A DNA stretch of 64,000 nucleotides from Udeniomyces pyricola. Lineage: Eukaryota; Basidiomycota; Tremellomycetes; Cystofilobasidiales; Mrakiaceae. The notes beneath the pieces are model-generated. The model was not told where the DNA came from, ran no database searches, and worked only from the letters and a program-made list of their open reading frames with translations. Both the position numbers and the translations under genes were made by a program. The stretch covers positions 216,254 through 280,253 of the forward strand of contig BCIK01000020.1 in NCBI GenBank assembly GCA_039545295.1, written 5' to 3'. Below, one piece after another: positions 37,507-50,000 of the stretch. Position 1 is the stretch's first letter; every line of letters starts with the position of its first letter.

Positions 37507-40500
37507 CTATCCTATCCTATCCACTCCCATCATGCCCATCCCACTATACCTCGCCGCATACTCCATCGGGGGCGGAGGTGGAGGAACCGGTGGGACTTTC
37601 TTCCTCTCTTTCTCCTCATCTTCTTTCTTGACCGCCCCCGCCGCCGCCGCCGCCGTCGACGATGACGATGACGACCAGATCGGTTCCGATGTCGATCCCT
37701 GGTGGTGCGGCACAAGTGAGGTTGAAGAACCAGATGATGAAGGGACATAAGAGAGATGAGGATTTGATGAGGGGATACGACCGAAAGATGATGATGATGA
37801 TGATGAAGGACCAGCAGTAGGACTAGTGATGGCGGCGCCGGTGGGGTTGGTGTTACGAGCGACGGCTTCTTGAGCTGCATAGAACAATTTGAGTTGTTCC
37901 TTTTTTTTTTTTTTTTGAAAAGTGACAAAGCAGAGTATACGTGCGTCAGGAAAGTGGAAAAGGGGGGGGGGAGGAAGAAAAGGAGAAAAAAACAAAACAA
38001 AAACAAAAACAACAACAACACTCGAAACGACGCCCCAAGACGTCCGACCGTAAAACTCACCTTTTCACTAAGAACCCCTCTGATCGGTGCTGATGGCGAA
38101 GAAGACGATGGAGACGACTTGGCTGCAGCAGCAGGCGACGACGACGACAACGACAAAGGCGAAGAGGAGGCGTCTTGACCATTTCGGAACGGCGATCCAA
38201 ATTGAAGAGACCGATAAGAACCCCCTCCATCGTCGTTTGAGCCACGATGACTGAGTTCAGCGTCCTCATGAACGGATCGATCATGATGATAGATCCCACT
38301 TGGATGGGTCGTGCCCAAAGGCGTCATCAATTGGTTTCCCTCCTCTTCTTGTTCTTCGACATATCCTTGTCCTTCTTCCTCTCTCGTCTGACCCCCAACG
38401 TTCCTTCTCGATGTCCCGATTTCCAGACCCGAAAGAGGTCGGATGATCGATGAGGACGTCATAGGCGATGATGATGACGACGACGACGCGTTAGACGCTC
38501 GATCTCTCGCGGCGACGGCGTCGAGATACCGTAATCGGTCCTTCTCTTCTTGCGCAGAAGGATGTTGACTTTGGGAAGAAGGTTGAAACGGATGGTGAGT
38601 GTGGAGAGACTGAGGGTAGGGAAAGGAAGCAGTAGGTGTAGGTGTATCCATAGGTGATTGTTTGGGTATCCAAGACGACGACGACGACGATGGTGATTGG
38701 GTAGCATCAGTAGTACCCAGAGGAAGAGGAGGAGTCATCAAGAAAGGATCAGTGTTGATAGGTGCCAATCGAGGAGGAGGAGCGATTTGCTGTGTCGAAA
38801 AAGTTGAGATCCCATCATCTTCACCGCCACCTCGACCACTACCACTACCACCAACATCGCTGTCTCCCATGATGCTCGGAGCAAGATACGCGAGGGAACT
38901 CGTCGATCCCAATGAACTCGATCGGGACTCTGGCGCAAGTCGGTTTCGTCCTGTCCCATCATCGATCACCGGCATCAAAGCCTGCTCTTCGAAGCCGTTC
39001 GTCCTCCGGGGAGAATCATAGGAAGGAGGAGGCACACTACTTTCTCCAGCATGACCACCGTTGATGACGGGTGGCGGTGGAGGAACAGCTAATCCCAGAG
39101 CTTTCGCTTGGGTCACCGCGACCGAATACTTTGCCGCCTCAAAGAGTCGTTTCTTTTCATCCGTCGCAGATTCCCATTGAGGTGCAGACTGAGAGGAAGA
39201 GGATACTGGAAGACTTGGCGACGGCAAGGATGAAGCGGCTGCCGCTGCAGGAACAGGGGGTACGGGATGAGAGGAGGAAGAAGAAGAAGAAGCGATTCTT
39301 TGGTTTCTCGCCAATTGCTCGCGGGCTTGAGCGAGGAGGCGGTTTTGCTCTGTGGTGACCTGTTGAACCATGGGAGAGGGAGAAGATGGAGGGTTGAAGG
39401 TTGAAGAAGAAACCGTCGACGGAGAAACCGCAGACGACGACGACGACGAGGAGGCGTTACGATGCGTGCGGGCGACCGCTTCTTGGGCTCTTGCAAAAAG
39501 GACAGCTTTTTCTTGTTCGGCAGTTGGAAACGAGGTCGACGATGAAGGAGAAGAGACACTATCAGGTTGAGTGACTGAGCGGGATGATGTGGGGTTTGAG
39601 GCGGATGGGCGGCCCAATCCGAGACCATTTGAGAGCTGTTGCTGTTGCTGCTGGGGCTGATGAAGGATAGAAAATGGAGCAGCCCCCTGGTTCTTACGAA
39701 CGGCGGCTTGGGCAGCAGCAAAGAGTCGAGCTTTCTCTTCTTCCGCTGTTGGAAATTGACTGGTAGGTTTCGTCGTGGATTCATTCGGAGCGGTAGTGGT
39801 AGAGGCAAGGGAAGAGGAGGGAGTTGTCGAATTCGTGGGGTCCGATGTAGAAGAAGGGAACGGGTCAGAGACCGACTTGGGCAGGATGGACTCGTACAGA
39901 GGTGCATCCATCTCGGGAGGAGGAACGGCAGGAGAAACTTCTCCAGACACCGGCATGGCGGAGGTAGAAGCAGTAGAGGCCATCATCTCTGAAGCTCGCT
40001 CAAAAGTTCGCTCGCCCTTGTAGAGACGCGAGTTAACGGATGGGTTGTGGACGAGGAAAGATTGTCGTATCGGTGCTTGGGGAGCTGGAGATGAATGGGT
40101 AGAGGATGGGGAATATGTCTGTTCTGACATCGTGCCATGGTGATGATGTTGTTGATACGAATCAGACTGAGAGGAGAAGGAAGGAGAAGATCGAGCATGG
40201 TGGGTGTTGGATGACGGTGTAGGCGAGGCTGTGTCAGTAGAGAGGAACGAGGCATGCGAGTCGTTTGAAGTCGGATAACCCGGGTCGTGAAGGGTGTGGA
40301 TAGGACCATTGCTGAGCAAAGGAGGGGATGGAGTGTGCTGATGAGCAAGGGGAAAGCTTTGACCAGAGCTTGTTCGTCCGTGGAAAGGAGAAGTTCCGAG
40401 TGACGCTATCGGGGCCGACTCATGACCGCCGTTAGAGTCTTGACTGAGCCCATTAACGTGTCGTTGCCGATCCGTTCGCCCATCACCGAGCTGCTCGACA

Positions 40501-42343
40501 GGACCAATCTGATGGACAACAAGTCGGCTGTCTTCTGTCCCGAGCCAGTCAATGAGCAACTCTATCCCATCCACTTGTCGCAAGACCTCTCCTCGCTCGC
40601 CAAGCACCTCGACACGGAGGGAGAAAGCCACCTCGAGGTGCCTGGCTCCTCGAACGGTACTTGTAACGCCCATCCCTTTGGCACTCGTCCCCAGGGTGGG
40701 AGGAACCATGAGCCTGAGTTCCCATTTCATCGCCCGAAGCTCGCCAGGATAGAGACGCGTGCTCGCGTCCAGGTTCAATCGAGAGAGGGACACAACCGTC
40801 GGCTTCTGGGAAACGATGCGATAGATGGGCTCGGGGTATGAGATTTCGACTTCGGATGAGCGATAGATAGCGGTTTCGATCAGGGTGAGCTGAATAGCGG
40901 AGAGAGCGAGTGGCGCAGCACCAGACGGGATGCTGAGCGTGCAAGGAAGCACGATGAGGTCCTGCGGTCCGTACGCCGTCTGTCGTTGAACGAGCTGAAT
41001 ATCGATGGGAACCGAGGGTACGGGATTTTGCGGGTCTAGATCGGCCGAAGCGGGGAAGTGAAGGTGTTTCGGTAGATGATACACTGGCCAAGCGGGATGC
41101 AAGTCGTGAGAGCTCATTGAAACAGGCTCCCGGAAGCGGGACACTGGAGCAATCTCTTTGCGAAGAAGGCCCCTGATGGAACAGAATGAAGAGCGATAAA
41201 AACAAGGAATGAGGAGAAACCAAGGCAGGGATGGGTTGAGTGGTGGTCAACCAAATTGCCGAGCATAGCCACACCCAGCCATCGAAGTGTGGAGAAACGC
41301 GCACTTTTTCTTGCCCTTTTCTTGGACAATGACCTCGAGCCAGTAGACTATCGATCCACCTGCTGCTCGGAGCTCGGTAGAAGGTGGCGCCGTCAAAGGG
41401 AGAGGAAGGCTGAAGTCGATATTCCTCTGGACGTTGGAGAAGCATAAAGAAAGAAAAGGGAACACACAATGTATGATCGCCGGTCAGTGCTTTTGCTCTT
41501 TCAAGTTTAGAACTGAGGAATCGAACATAGTTCCCGGATAGAACGGAACATAGTGATACAGGGGGAGCTACTAACCGTCTCAAGCAGAGTCCTATCATCA
41601 TTTGACTCCCAAAGGGTGACAGGTCCGGCGACCTCGGTCGTATAAGACGCGCCTCCGGCCGCTTCAAGGGCACACCGAGATCATCTGTAGCGTCAGCACA
41701 ATTCAAGGAAGATGAAGACGTAGTTCATTCCTGGACACCGTCGGACGATATTCAAACTTACCTTGAACCGGAAGCTTTTCGCGCTTGAAAAGGACAATCT
41801 TGAGGAAAAGCGCCTTGATAGGTTTTGTCGTGCGGATTTCGACCGTCTGTGAGGCCAAGGGTGTATTTTATTATTATAATTATCATTGAGATAAATGGAG
41901 GCAGATGGGTTAAACGTTGAGACCAAAATGATTCAGGTAGGATAGCAAGAGTTAAAAAGGTGGGTGAAGTTGTGAATGATGGACCTACACCAGAGACTGT
42001 CGCCGCTTGAGGCCGTGAAGGAGATGGAGGGATACCGGCATAGCCTGGTGACGAATACAAAATTTCCCAGAAATATCAACCTCGTGTCATGAGCGGTCTA
42101 GACATGGGTTTGAGTAGGAGCTTCGGCTCGGAGGACAAGAAACCAACCGAGGACGAAGCCCGAATTGGCTGGAGCTCGTAGCAGGCTGAACGAGGGAAAC
42201 GCGACAAGAAGAAGAGACAAGTATTTGAGTGAGCTCTCTCCATCCATAGGATTCCTGGATAGGTGAATGTGGATTTAACTGGAGAAGACAGGTTGGGACG
42301 AACAGAGAGAGATGAGGATTATTGATGTCTGGTGTAGTGGTGC
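37507..42343 (-). CDS. Arrestin-like protein with a long repeat-bearing disordered tail
   Basis: Arrestin-family adaptor, a class that in fungi recruits ubiquitin ligases to membrane transporters or receptors. The probable start is MSTTTPDINNPHLSL at 42343; the first two exon junctions are unresolved. The N-lobe includes TVEIRTTKPIKALFLKIVLF (near 41840), NIDFSLPLPLTAPPS and SIVYWLEVIVQEKGKK (near 41330). The C-lobe, in one long exon from 41138, includes VPIDIQLVQRQTAYGPQDLI, LIETAIYRSSEVEISYPEPI and LEVAFSLRVEVLGERGEVL. About 1,000 residues of Ser/Pro-rich tail follow, with six copies of a motif like EEKARLFAAAQAAVRKNQ. A 3' intron with a poly-T tract is removed before EQLKLFYAAQEAVARN, and the protein ends MGVDRIG at 37507. 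A tail PPPPPPPMEYAARYSG may contain a PY-like ligand. The transporter target is unknown. Confidence 0.78.
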
Positions 42344-42856
42344 TCATGAAGGGCAAGGGAAGGTCGACGCGTCGCCGAAGGTTGGCTCAAGTCGGGGTGA
42401 TTATGGTTCAAACACTTTGGAGGGTTGGCAAGAAGCACAGGGGTTGGGTTGGCTGAGTCGGACTCGGGATGTGGCGCGTTGGGTAGAAGGGATGATGACT
42501 TGATGTCAGAGCAGGGACTGCTGGCGGCAAGGGCAAGAAACAAGAAGGCTAGTCGTCTAGGGTGAGACGTCAGAAGGGGAGCCACCGAGAGCAGCAGCTG
42601 CTGAAGGGAACGCAGCATTACGCGCACGCAGTAAATCGTGTTTTGCACCGCCTATCAAATCTGAGCACAGCTCCTCGGAAATTCTGAAAATAAACATAAT
42701 CATCACCCTGACAACGTGTCCCTTGTTCCTTCACACATCGATTCACGCCTGGCCGGCCTGGCCCCCGACTGCGCCCCATCACGACCCACCACCTGCACCG
42801 ACACCGCACATCCGCCGCCCTCCTTGGGTTCGCCTCACTCACTCCCTTGCTCCGTT
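42344..42856. promoter_or_regulatory. Divergent promoter region, arrestin-like / coiled-coil genes
   Basis: The 513-bp spacer serves two divergent genes. The last 120 bp before 42857 are C-rich on the plus strand, as expected for a leader. No defined site can be named. Confidence 0.5.
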
Positions 42857-45800
42857 ATGGATCGAGACCATCCACTCGAGCTCGAGCTTGCAAGTCTACG
42901 TCAAGCCATTGCTAAATACCAGGTACCCACCAGCTGTCCCTTTTGCGGTTTCTACCACGCAGACTGTAATCCTTCCTTGGATTAATCTAGCTCATGCATC
43001 ACGTACCTTGCCTCTTTCACTAACTTCTCTCTCGCCATATGGATCTCTTTACCTCTTTCTTCTTCGACATATATCCATCCCTCGCTATCAACCTCAAACG
43101 TCTCATTCTCAGCATGCAGCTCATCAATCTGGCATCCAACTTCAAGGGAGCAGGCTCGAGTACACGTTACTAGCGGGTATGCGTTCCTGCAATTCCCTTT
43201 GGTCTTCTGCATTCCCAACGATCTTCACTTCCAAAGCTCATTCGGCTCCCACTCAACTTCACAACCCCGTCTTTTCATAGATCGTTTCAAACGCCTCGAA
43301 ACCACAACTTCATTACTGACAACCGAGATTCAGACGCTTCGGACGAACCCCGCTCCTCCCGACCCGACGCCGGCAGAGACATCGCTCCGACAACTTTCAC
43401 TCGCCCATCGGAAGCTTTCATCCCTCCTCACCCTCACAGAGGCAGACCTGGCCAAGGCAAGAGCAAGCGAAGCAAATGCAGTTGCGTATCGAGGCAGGGC
43501 CGAACTAGAGGTGGAGAGATTAAGGAGACGGGGGACGAGAGGACCCGTGGTAGAGGAGGCTAGGTGGGATAATAACGAAGCGGAAGATGCCGAGATTGGA
43601 GAGGATCAAGAGACGACCCAGCTGCTGATGGCTCATCATCCAGTCACTCTGGACAAGGAGCAATCCCGTCAGGTCAGCGAGTCGAGTTCAACCAAATCTT
43701 CGCCTACCAACGGCAAGTCATCACTATTCCCTTACGACCAAGCGTCCCGATTCTTATCAGTCCCTCCGCCGCTCACCTTGACATCCGAGCTTGACCGTCT
43801 GCGGGACGAACTAAGCTTCGAACGAACGCTGCTCGAGAAGGAACGGACCGGTCGGCTCGCTGCCGAACTCGAGCTCGATCGCCGCTCGAGGGACGATCGA
43901 TCAGCCGCTTCAGTGGTCGAACGATACATGGCGTACTCTCAGACGGCTTCTCTGGGCTTGCACGCATCGCTTCAGACGCTTCGAGCGAGGCATACGGCTA
44001 CGTTGGCGACGCTTTCGACGTCTTTGGCAGAGTGTCAGAGAGAGTTGGTAGAGGAGAGGCAACGGGTTGAAGGCTTGATGCTGAGGTTGGGAGAGGTTGG
44101 TGCAGAGGTCGCGAGGGAGAGTGAGGGTCGACGCAGAGAGGTCGGTCTGTAAGTCGCATACACTGCTACAGTTCTGATCTTGAAGTCGATGACGAAACTG
44201 ATTTGGGCTTTTACCAGACGTTTGGCGGCAATGGCACGAGAGGAACGTATCCTCGAAACCCTCCGTCGGTGGCAGCACAAAGCGGAATCGGCTCTACGTC
44301 AATCTGTTCTGTCTTCCTTCACGCACAGTTCAGTCTCAACTCCTGTCGAATCCGAACCCCTCTCTCCGGAGACTTTGCATCAACTCGTTATTTCGGCTTC
44401 AACTCTTCTCGACAACGAATCTCCATCAACCGACTCTTCAACTCATCCCTCTTCAAATTTCGCCCCTCATTCTTCCGAGACCTCTTCTTCCACCTATCCT
44501 CTTTCGACCATGGCCCGAAAAGTGCTTCTCGCTCAGGCTCTCTGCGATCGACTCGTTGAAGAACTTCGGATCGAAAGTGAGCGGAGACGCGAGTTGGAAA
44601 GGGAGAGGAGGCAGTTGTTGGGAGATGACGACGTGACAGGAGTGAGAAACGAATCTGTCCAAGCTAGGAATGAACCGGAAGAGGAGATAGAGGGTAGTGG
44701 TGGTGATGGACAGAAAAGTTTGCCTTTGTTGCCGCCGGATAGCGAGCGTCAAGGATCGAGCAGCAGCAGCAGCAGCAACAACAACAATAATCCGCCAGAG
44801 ATCTCGGCGGCAGAGCTCATCTCGAATGAGAATTCCCATCTCATGACTCCTGAGTCATTGTCCCCGCTCACACAAGTCGAGCCTACATCATCCGTTTCTG
44901 TAGGATGCCGTATCTCACCCCCAACCCTCGCAACGCCGTCACTTCCTTCATCCATCTCACCCGGTATCTCTACCTCGTCGCCTCTTCCCCCAGCCGCTGC
45001 ACCTATTGTCCTCCCTTCATTACCCTCCTCGAACCCCCTCATTCCCCTCTTGCGATCCCTTCCAACCCGATATACACCCCTCCAACGGTCCTTTCTTTCC
45101 CTTCACAACTCCCTTCAATCCCTCCTCTTCACTCTCTCTGCTTCTCTCCCACCACCGCCCACGACCACAACAAACGACCCTTCTGAAGATCGCCTTCATT
45201 ACCCGATCCTTCTCACCGCGACGCAGCGACTGGAGGATTTGAATGAGGATGCTCGGGTCGAATTGGAGATTGATATCGACGATTTAACGAGGAGAGCTCA
45301 GGGATTCGTCATGGGACTCTTGGTATTGGAATCTGTTGGAGGGGGAGATCGTCCTAGTGGGGATCAGGAGAAGGAGAGGGAGAGAGAGAAACTCGAAAGA
45401 GACGTTTGGGCGTTTTTGGAAGGAAGCGATGGTGGTGGACGAGGAGGAAGAACCGCTAAGAGTATCAAGGAAAGGTTCGAGAGACGCTTGGGGGATTTGG
45501 AGCATGATGTTGCGATTGTGAGTGAGAATGAGCGTTCATATGACGCCGAGGGTTTTTACTGCCTCCTCCAGCCCCCCTGAGCCTCCCTTTTCGTATCGTC
45601 TTTTGCGTGGGAACCCGTTTGGTAGACGTCTTGTCTGCCTTTGTTTCTGTCCTCCCTGACTCGACTTCTTACCCCTCGTTTGTTTTTGTCATCTCATACA
45701 CAGATCAAAGCCACCCTTCATGCCCCTCCGCCTCTCCTCGATTCCCTTTCTCCGACCAGTCCTCAGCTTATTCCCCTACACCCTCCCACCCCACCTACTG

Positions 45801-46717
45801 ATAACCGTCCATCCTACCATTCTACCTTCTTCCCTCGCTTCCATCTGATGTCTTCCCCACAACCAACGGCTCCATCCCCTGTAACCCCTTTCAATCTCTC
45901 CGATTTGGGTTTACGAAACCCTATGCCAACCCTTCATCGATCTCCTCGGCGAGCCGGGCCAACCATGAACCTCTCATCTCTCTCACCTTCGACTTCGACG
46001 TCTTCTTTGGTTTCCCCTTCGTTTACGTTCTCATATCCGTTGAGTTCGACGGGAACGTTCAGGAAGAACGAATCGGCTTACCCAATGATCTCTCGATCGA
46101 ACTCTTTTGTTGCCGTGAACGGGACTGCTATTCCTACTAATCATCATGGAGCGTTGCCGAGGAGTGCGGCGTCGATGAGCTCAGGTGTCGTCGACTCACG
46201 AGGGAATCAGGGTGTTGACCCTTCTGCGCATCCCACCCGAGATGCGATCGATTTGATGGGGATGGGTTCTGATTCGATGGTCAGTGCTGATGGTGTGGGG
46301 GATGAAGCTGTTGACCACGGTGGGATGGAATCGGGGACGATGAGGAAGGAACCACCGGCGGTGGCAGCTGGAGGAGGAGGTTTCTCGCATTTTGGAAGGT
46401 TCTTTGGGGGAGCCGCGAAGACGAAGGCGAAGACGGATGATGGGAGGGAGGGTGGTGAGAAGGGAAAGGAGAAGGCGGTGGAGATGGAACATGATCGACA
46501 AGAGGGGATCAGGATTGAGCGAGAGACAGAAGAAGCTGGAGATGGTGGTGTTGGGGAGTTCGTAGATGGTGATAGAGGTGGGAAGGGAGAGAACATAGGG
46601 GAGATGGATGGGAAAGAGGAAGGTGAGATTGCGTGGTCAGGAGATGAAGAGGAGGAAGAGGTCGAGCCGTCGGATGATAGTGATGAGATAGGGGAGATGG
46701 ACGAGGATATCGATTGA
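42857..46717 (+). CDS. Coiled-coil protein of unknown function, multi-exon
   Basis: Not recognised as a named family. The start MDRDHPLELELASLRQAIAK is at 42857; a GTACCC donor after KYQ joins an exon beginning HAAHQSGIQLQG, which joins DRFKRLETTTSLLTTEIQTL in phase. Coiled-coil segments run to about 44150 (SELDRLRDELSFERTLLEKE, then LAECQRELVEERQRVEGLML) and again after an intron (RLAAMAREERILETLRRWQ; VEELRIESERRRELERERR). A Ser/Asn/Pro-rich middle follows, then a helical part (ARVELEIDIDDLTRRAQGF; ERFERRLGDLEHDVAI). The tail includes FSHFGRFFGGAAKTKAKTDD and a very acidic end, DDSDEIGEMDEDID, stopping at 46717. The architecture suggests a cytoskeletal, trafficking or scaffold protein, but no function is assigned. 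The frame is continuous over long exons, so the gene is very likely real. Confidence 0.78.
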
Positions 46718-47022
46718 TGGATGTGATCATGGCCGTTGTTTGTTTGATTACGTTGAATGGGAATATATATATATATATGCATGAATGATATAGAATAATT
46801 AATTGTATGGATGATGAACGTTTTTCTCAATAGATGGACGACGTGTGGCGTTTATAATGAAGGATGGAAATATATATGTAAATTCTACTATCATATATCC
46901 ATATATATATATATATCCATGCCCGGACCGATGGCTCGTGATGACGGCGTGATCGATGAGTAACACGTCGCCTGCATCCTCAATCAGCCGGCCGATAGTG
47001 AATCGTCCCGGCCCTTGCAGTC
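46718..47022. other. Short intergenic region with AT repeats
   Basis: Tandem genes are separated by 305 bp. It is AT-rich with TATATA tracts at 46763-46778 and 46902-46916, likely the 3' end of the coiled-coil gene and the promoter of the next gene. Confidence 0.65.
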
Positions 47023-50000
47023 ATGAGTGGTGTAGCTTCCCCTTCACCGCCAGTCGACAACCCGCCCAACCTTCCACACCCCATCACCAGCGCTATCGTT
47101 CTACCTACCACACAGCACACATCCCATCCGCCTACGCGCTCTCTCTCTCTCTCTCTTTCTCTCACGCCCTCCCAGCTGATATCGCCGAGCACAGTCGGAA
47201 TGCCCCCGCCGGCCATGTCCCTCTCGACGTACGCGTCCAACTTTCTCAAGAACCCCATTGCTGCCATATCAAACGCCCGACCTGGTAGTGATCCATACGA
47301 TGATGACGACGACGACCCCCCAGTGAGTCATGGTCTGTCCGACAAGGGTGGCAGCAAGGGGAAGGACATGGCACTGGGTCAAACTGCTGCTATCATCACT
47401 CTCTTGGCTATCTATCATCGTCCATGAATGAGGACGAGGATGATAGGGTGAGACTGCTTACACTCTCCCCTTCTTCCCTTCGATCCTTCCTGTCCCACCC
47501 CACCCCGTCACTCACCCGTCCAACAGCTCTTCTACTCAACCCATCACGCCGCCCTCCATCGTTCCCATCTATACACCCACACCTCCAACCTATCCTCTTC
47601 AGCCACCACCACCTCTGGAGGCGCTCAACCCCAAGGCCACAGTCAGTCCGATCAACAACGTCCCACGACGCTTCACTCTATGCTATCTTCCACTACATCC
47701 ACTGTCCCCCGGATCTTTAGCTCTCATGACTCGCTTGCTCAGAGTCAATCAGAGGAGGAAGACGATGGCGAAAGGGCGAGGGGAGACGTCTTGTTTGACG
47801 GACGTCAAGCCCAAGGGGATGACGATGACGAGGATGCAGGGGACTATCTCGGTCGGGTCGAACGGGAAGAGAGAGAGGGCAGAGCGTTACTCAGTGGGAA
47901 TGGGTACGGTATAGGAAGAGGGCTGGCCTGGGACAACTCGCACCATGGTGAGTTTGGTGGATTAGAGAACGAACTGCAAGAGAAGCGGATAGAGACGACG
48001 ATTGGAACTGCGGACGACCCGAAAGAGAGGAAAGGGCAGTGCAAGACTCGACCAGAAGGAGTCAGGGCTAGAGGAATTGGACTAAGCATGAGATCGCTCT
48101 GGCTCACGAGAGATAAAGGGACGATGACGTGTCTAGTCAAGATGTTCATTAGACCAGAGGAGCATATCTGACGATTCCTGACAGACGAAGCCGTCACGCC
48201 GGCATCCGAACAGGGAACAGGGGCAATGCATGATTTTCCTCTCGCATGGATCTTCCCTTTGTCTACTGCTTGTGGCTAACGTATTATGCTTTCTTTCTTT
48301 CCCACCTCAGGTCATTCATCGACTGAGCCACCTCCTTTCACGCCGTCCTTGGCGCCACCGCCACCGGTGATGGCGCCGCGTCAGCCCTCGACGAACCGTG
48401 GTTGGCTGGCCCATCAATCGCTATACCCTGCCTCTTCTCGGTCCCGCTCTCGCTCCTCTTCCACCAGCTCTTCCACCTCCACTTCCAGCTCTTCTTCCGC
48501 TTCCAGAAATCACCGAAATGGGAGTGGTAGTAGTCATGACGATGGCTCCATCGCTTCCTCGGCAGATGACATCCCCCCAGAGTACCTCGATGAGTCCGAG
48601 AATGAGGACGACCTTGGAGAAGGAGGAGGAGGAGGACCAGGGACAGGTCCTAGACGAGATCAACCAAGGGGCATCATTGACTTGGCGAGGATAGGGTCGG
48701 ATGGGAGTGAGATGCTCGGAGAGAGGTTGCTAGGAGCCCGAGGGTTATCTACGGGAGAAGCGGGGATCGTCGATCGATTGATGGGCATGAGAGGATGGGC
48801 AGGTAGAGGCGATTGGAGAAAGTTTAGAGGTAAGTAGGAACGTCGAGACGCCTCTTAGTCGGTTTGTTGATTTCGGTCGACACCTACCGGGTTTCCGAAC
48901 AGAGGTGGTAAAGGGATGTAGATGGAGGGTGTCAGAGATGGATCCTTTTCACTGCTGATACCCTTTCTTGCGTTTGTATATCCCCCGTCTCTCTTTTCTC
49001 AACTTCCTTTGACTCTTGTAGACTCTCCCTTCCTGGCCCTCTACCTGACTTCCATGCTAGCTCTATTCGTCTTCCTCCCTTTCACCTTTACATTTCACCC
49101 TACTGCCCCAGCCTCATCTGTCCCTACACCTCTGCCTTCGACCTCTCCCCTCCCTCCCACACCCTTCCGAACCATCCTTCATACCCTGCCTTTACTCTCT
49201 TTGCTTCTCCTTATTTCTACTGCCTTGCCCCCGCTGTTTCTGCTCGCGCTTCGAAAGACCATGGTCCGGTACGTTCTCTTTGGAGCATCAGCCGCCGTGC
49301 CCTTGGGTCTCACTGCCACAGGTTGGTGGATGTTCATCGGCGGCTTAGACGGAAGTAGCAGTCAGGAACCTCAAGGCTGGTGGGGTGGAACGGGATTGAG
49401 ACTCTTGAGTCTCGTCCCGCTTGGGTTGGGCATCTTGGCAGGAAGGTTGGTTTGGATGAGGAAAAAGAAGTTTGCTAGGACAGTCGAGGTCGTCGAGGTA
49501 AGGCTAGTCGTCGGTTCCTGCTTCCCTTTCTCCCTTTTCTGACATCTCCGGGGCTTTCTATTTCGTCATTACCGAGTTCGTGAAACCCGCTTTGATTTTG
49601 AATTAATTCCCTATCGTCCGTTTTCTCTTTTCCATTGGTTCTCACTCCTCCCAGCTCGCCTCGACACTTCTCCTCGCTCACCCTCCCCTCCTCGTCTTGA
49701 CACCACTCCTCCTCCTCTCCTTCTCCCTCCTCTCCATCCCTTTCATCACCATCCTCCTCCGTCTACTCCTTCTCGGATCCTACGAGTCCCCTCCTTCCGG
49801 CTCCTACTCGTACCACCTGAAGCCCAAAGCGGGCTGGCTGATGGTCCTCGTTGGTGCGCTATGGATGTGGAGTTGGGGCGTGCTGAGGGGGATCGGAAGG
49901 GTGACGGTGAGTGCCGTCGTGGGGGAATGGTTCTTTCATCGGTAAGTCCATCGTGTATACCACCGTACTTTGGCTCTTATCCAATGACAACAACAACAAC

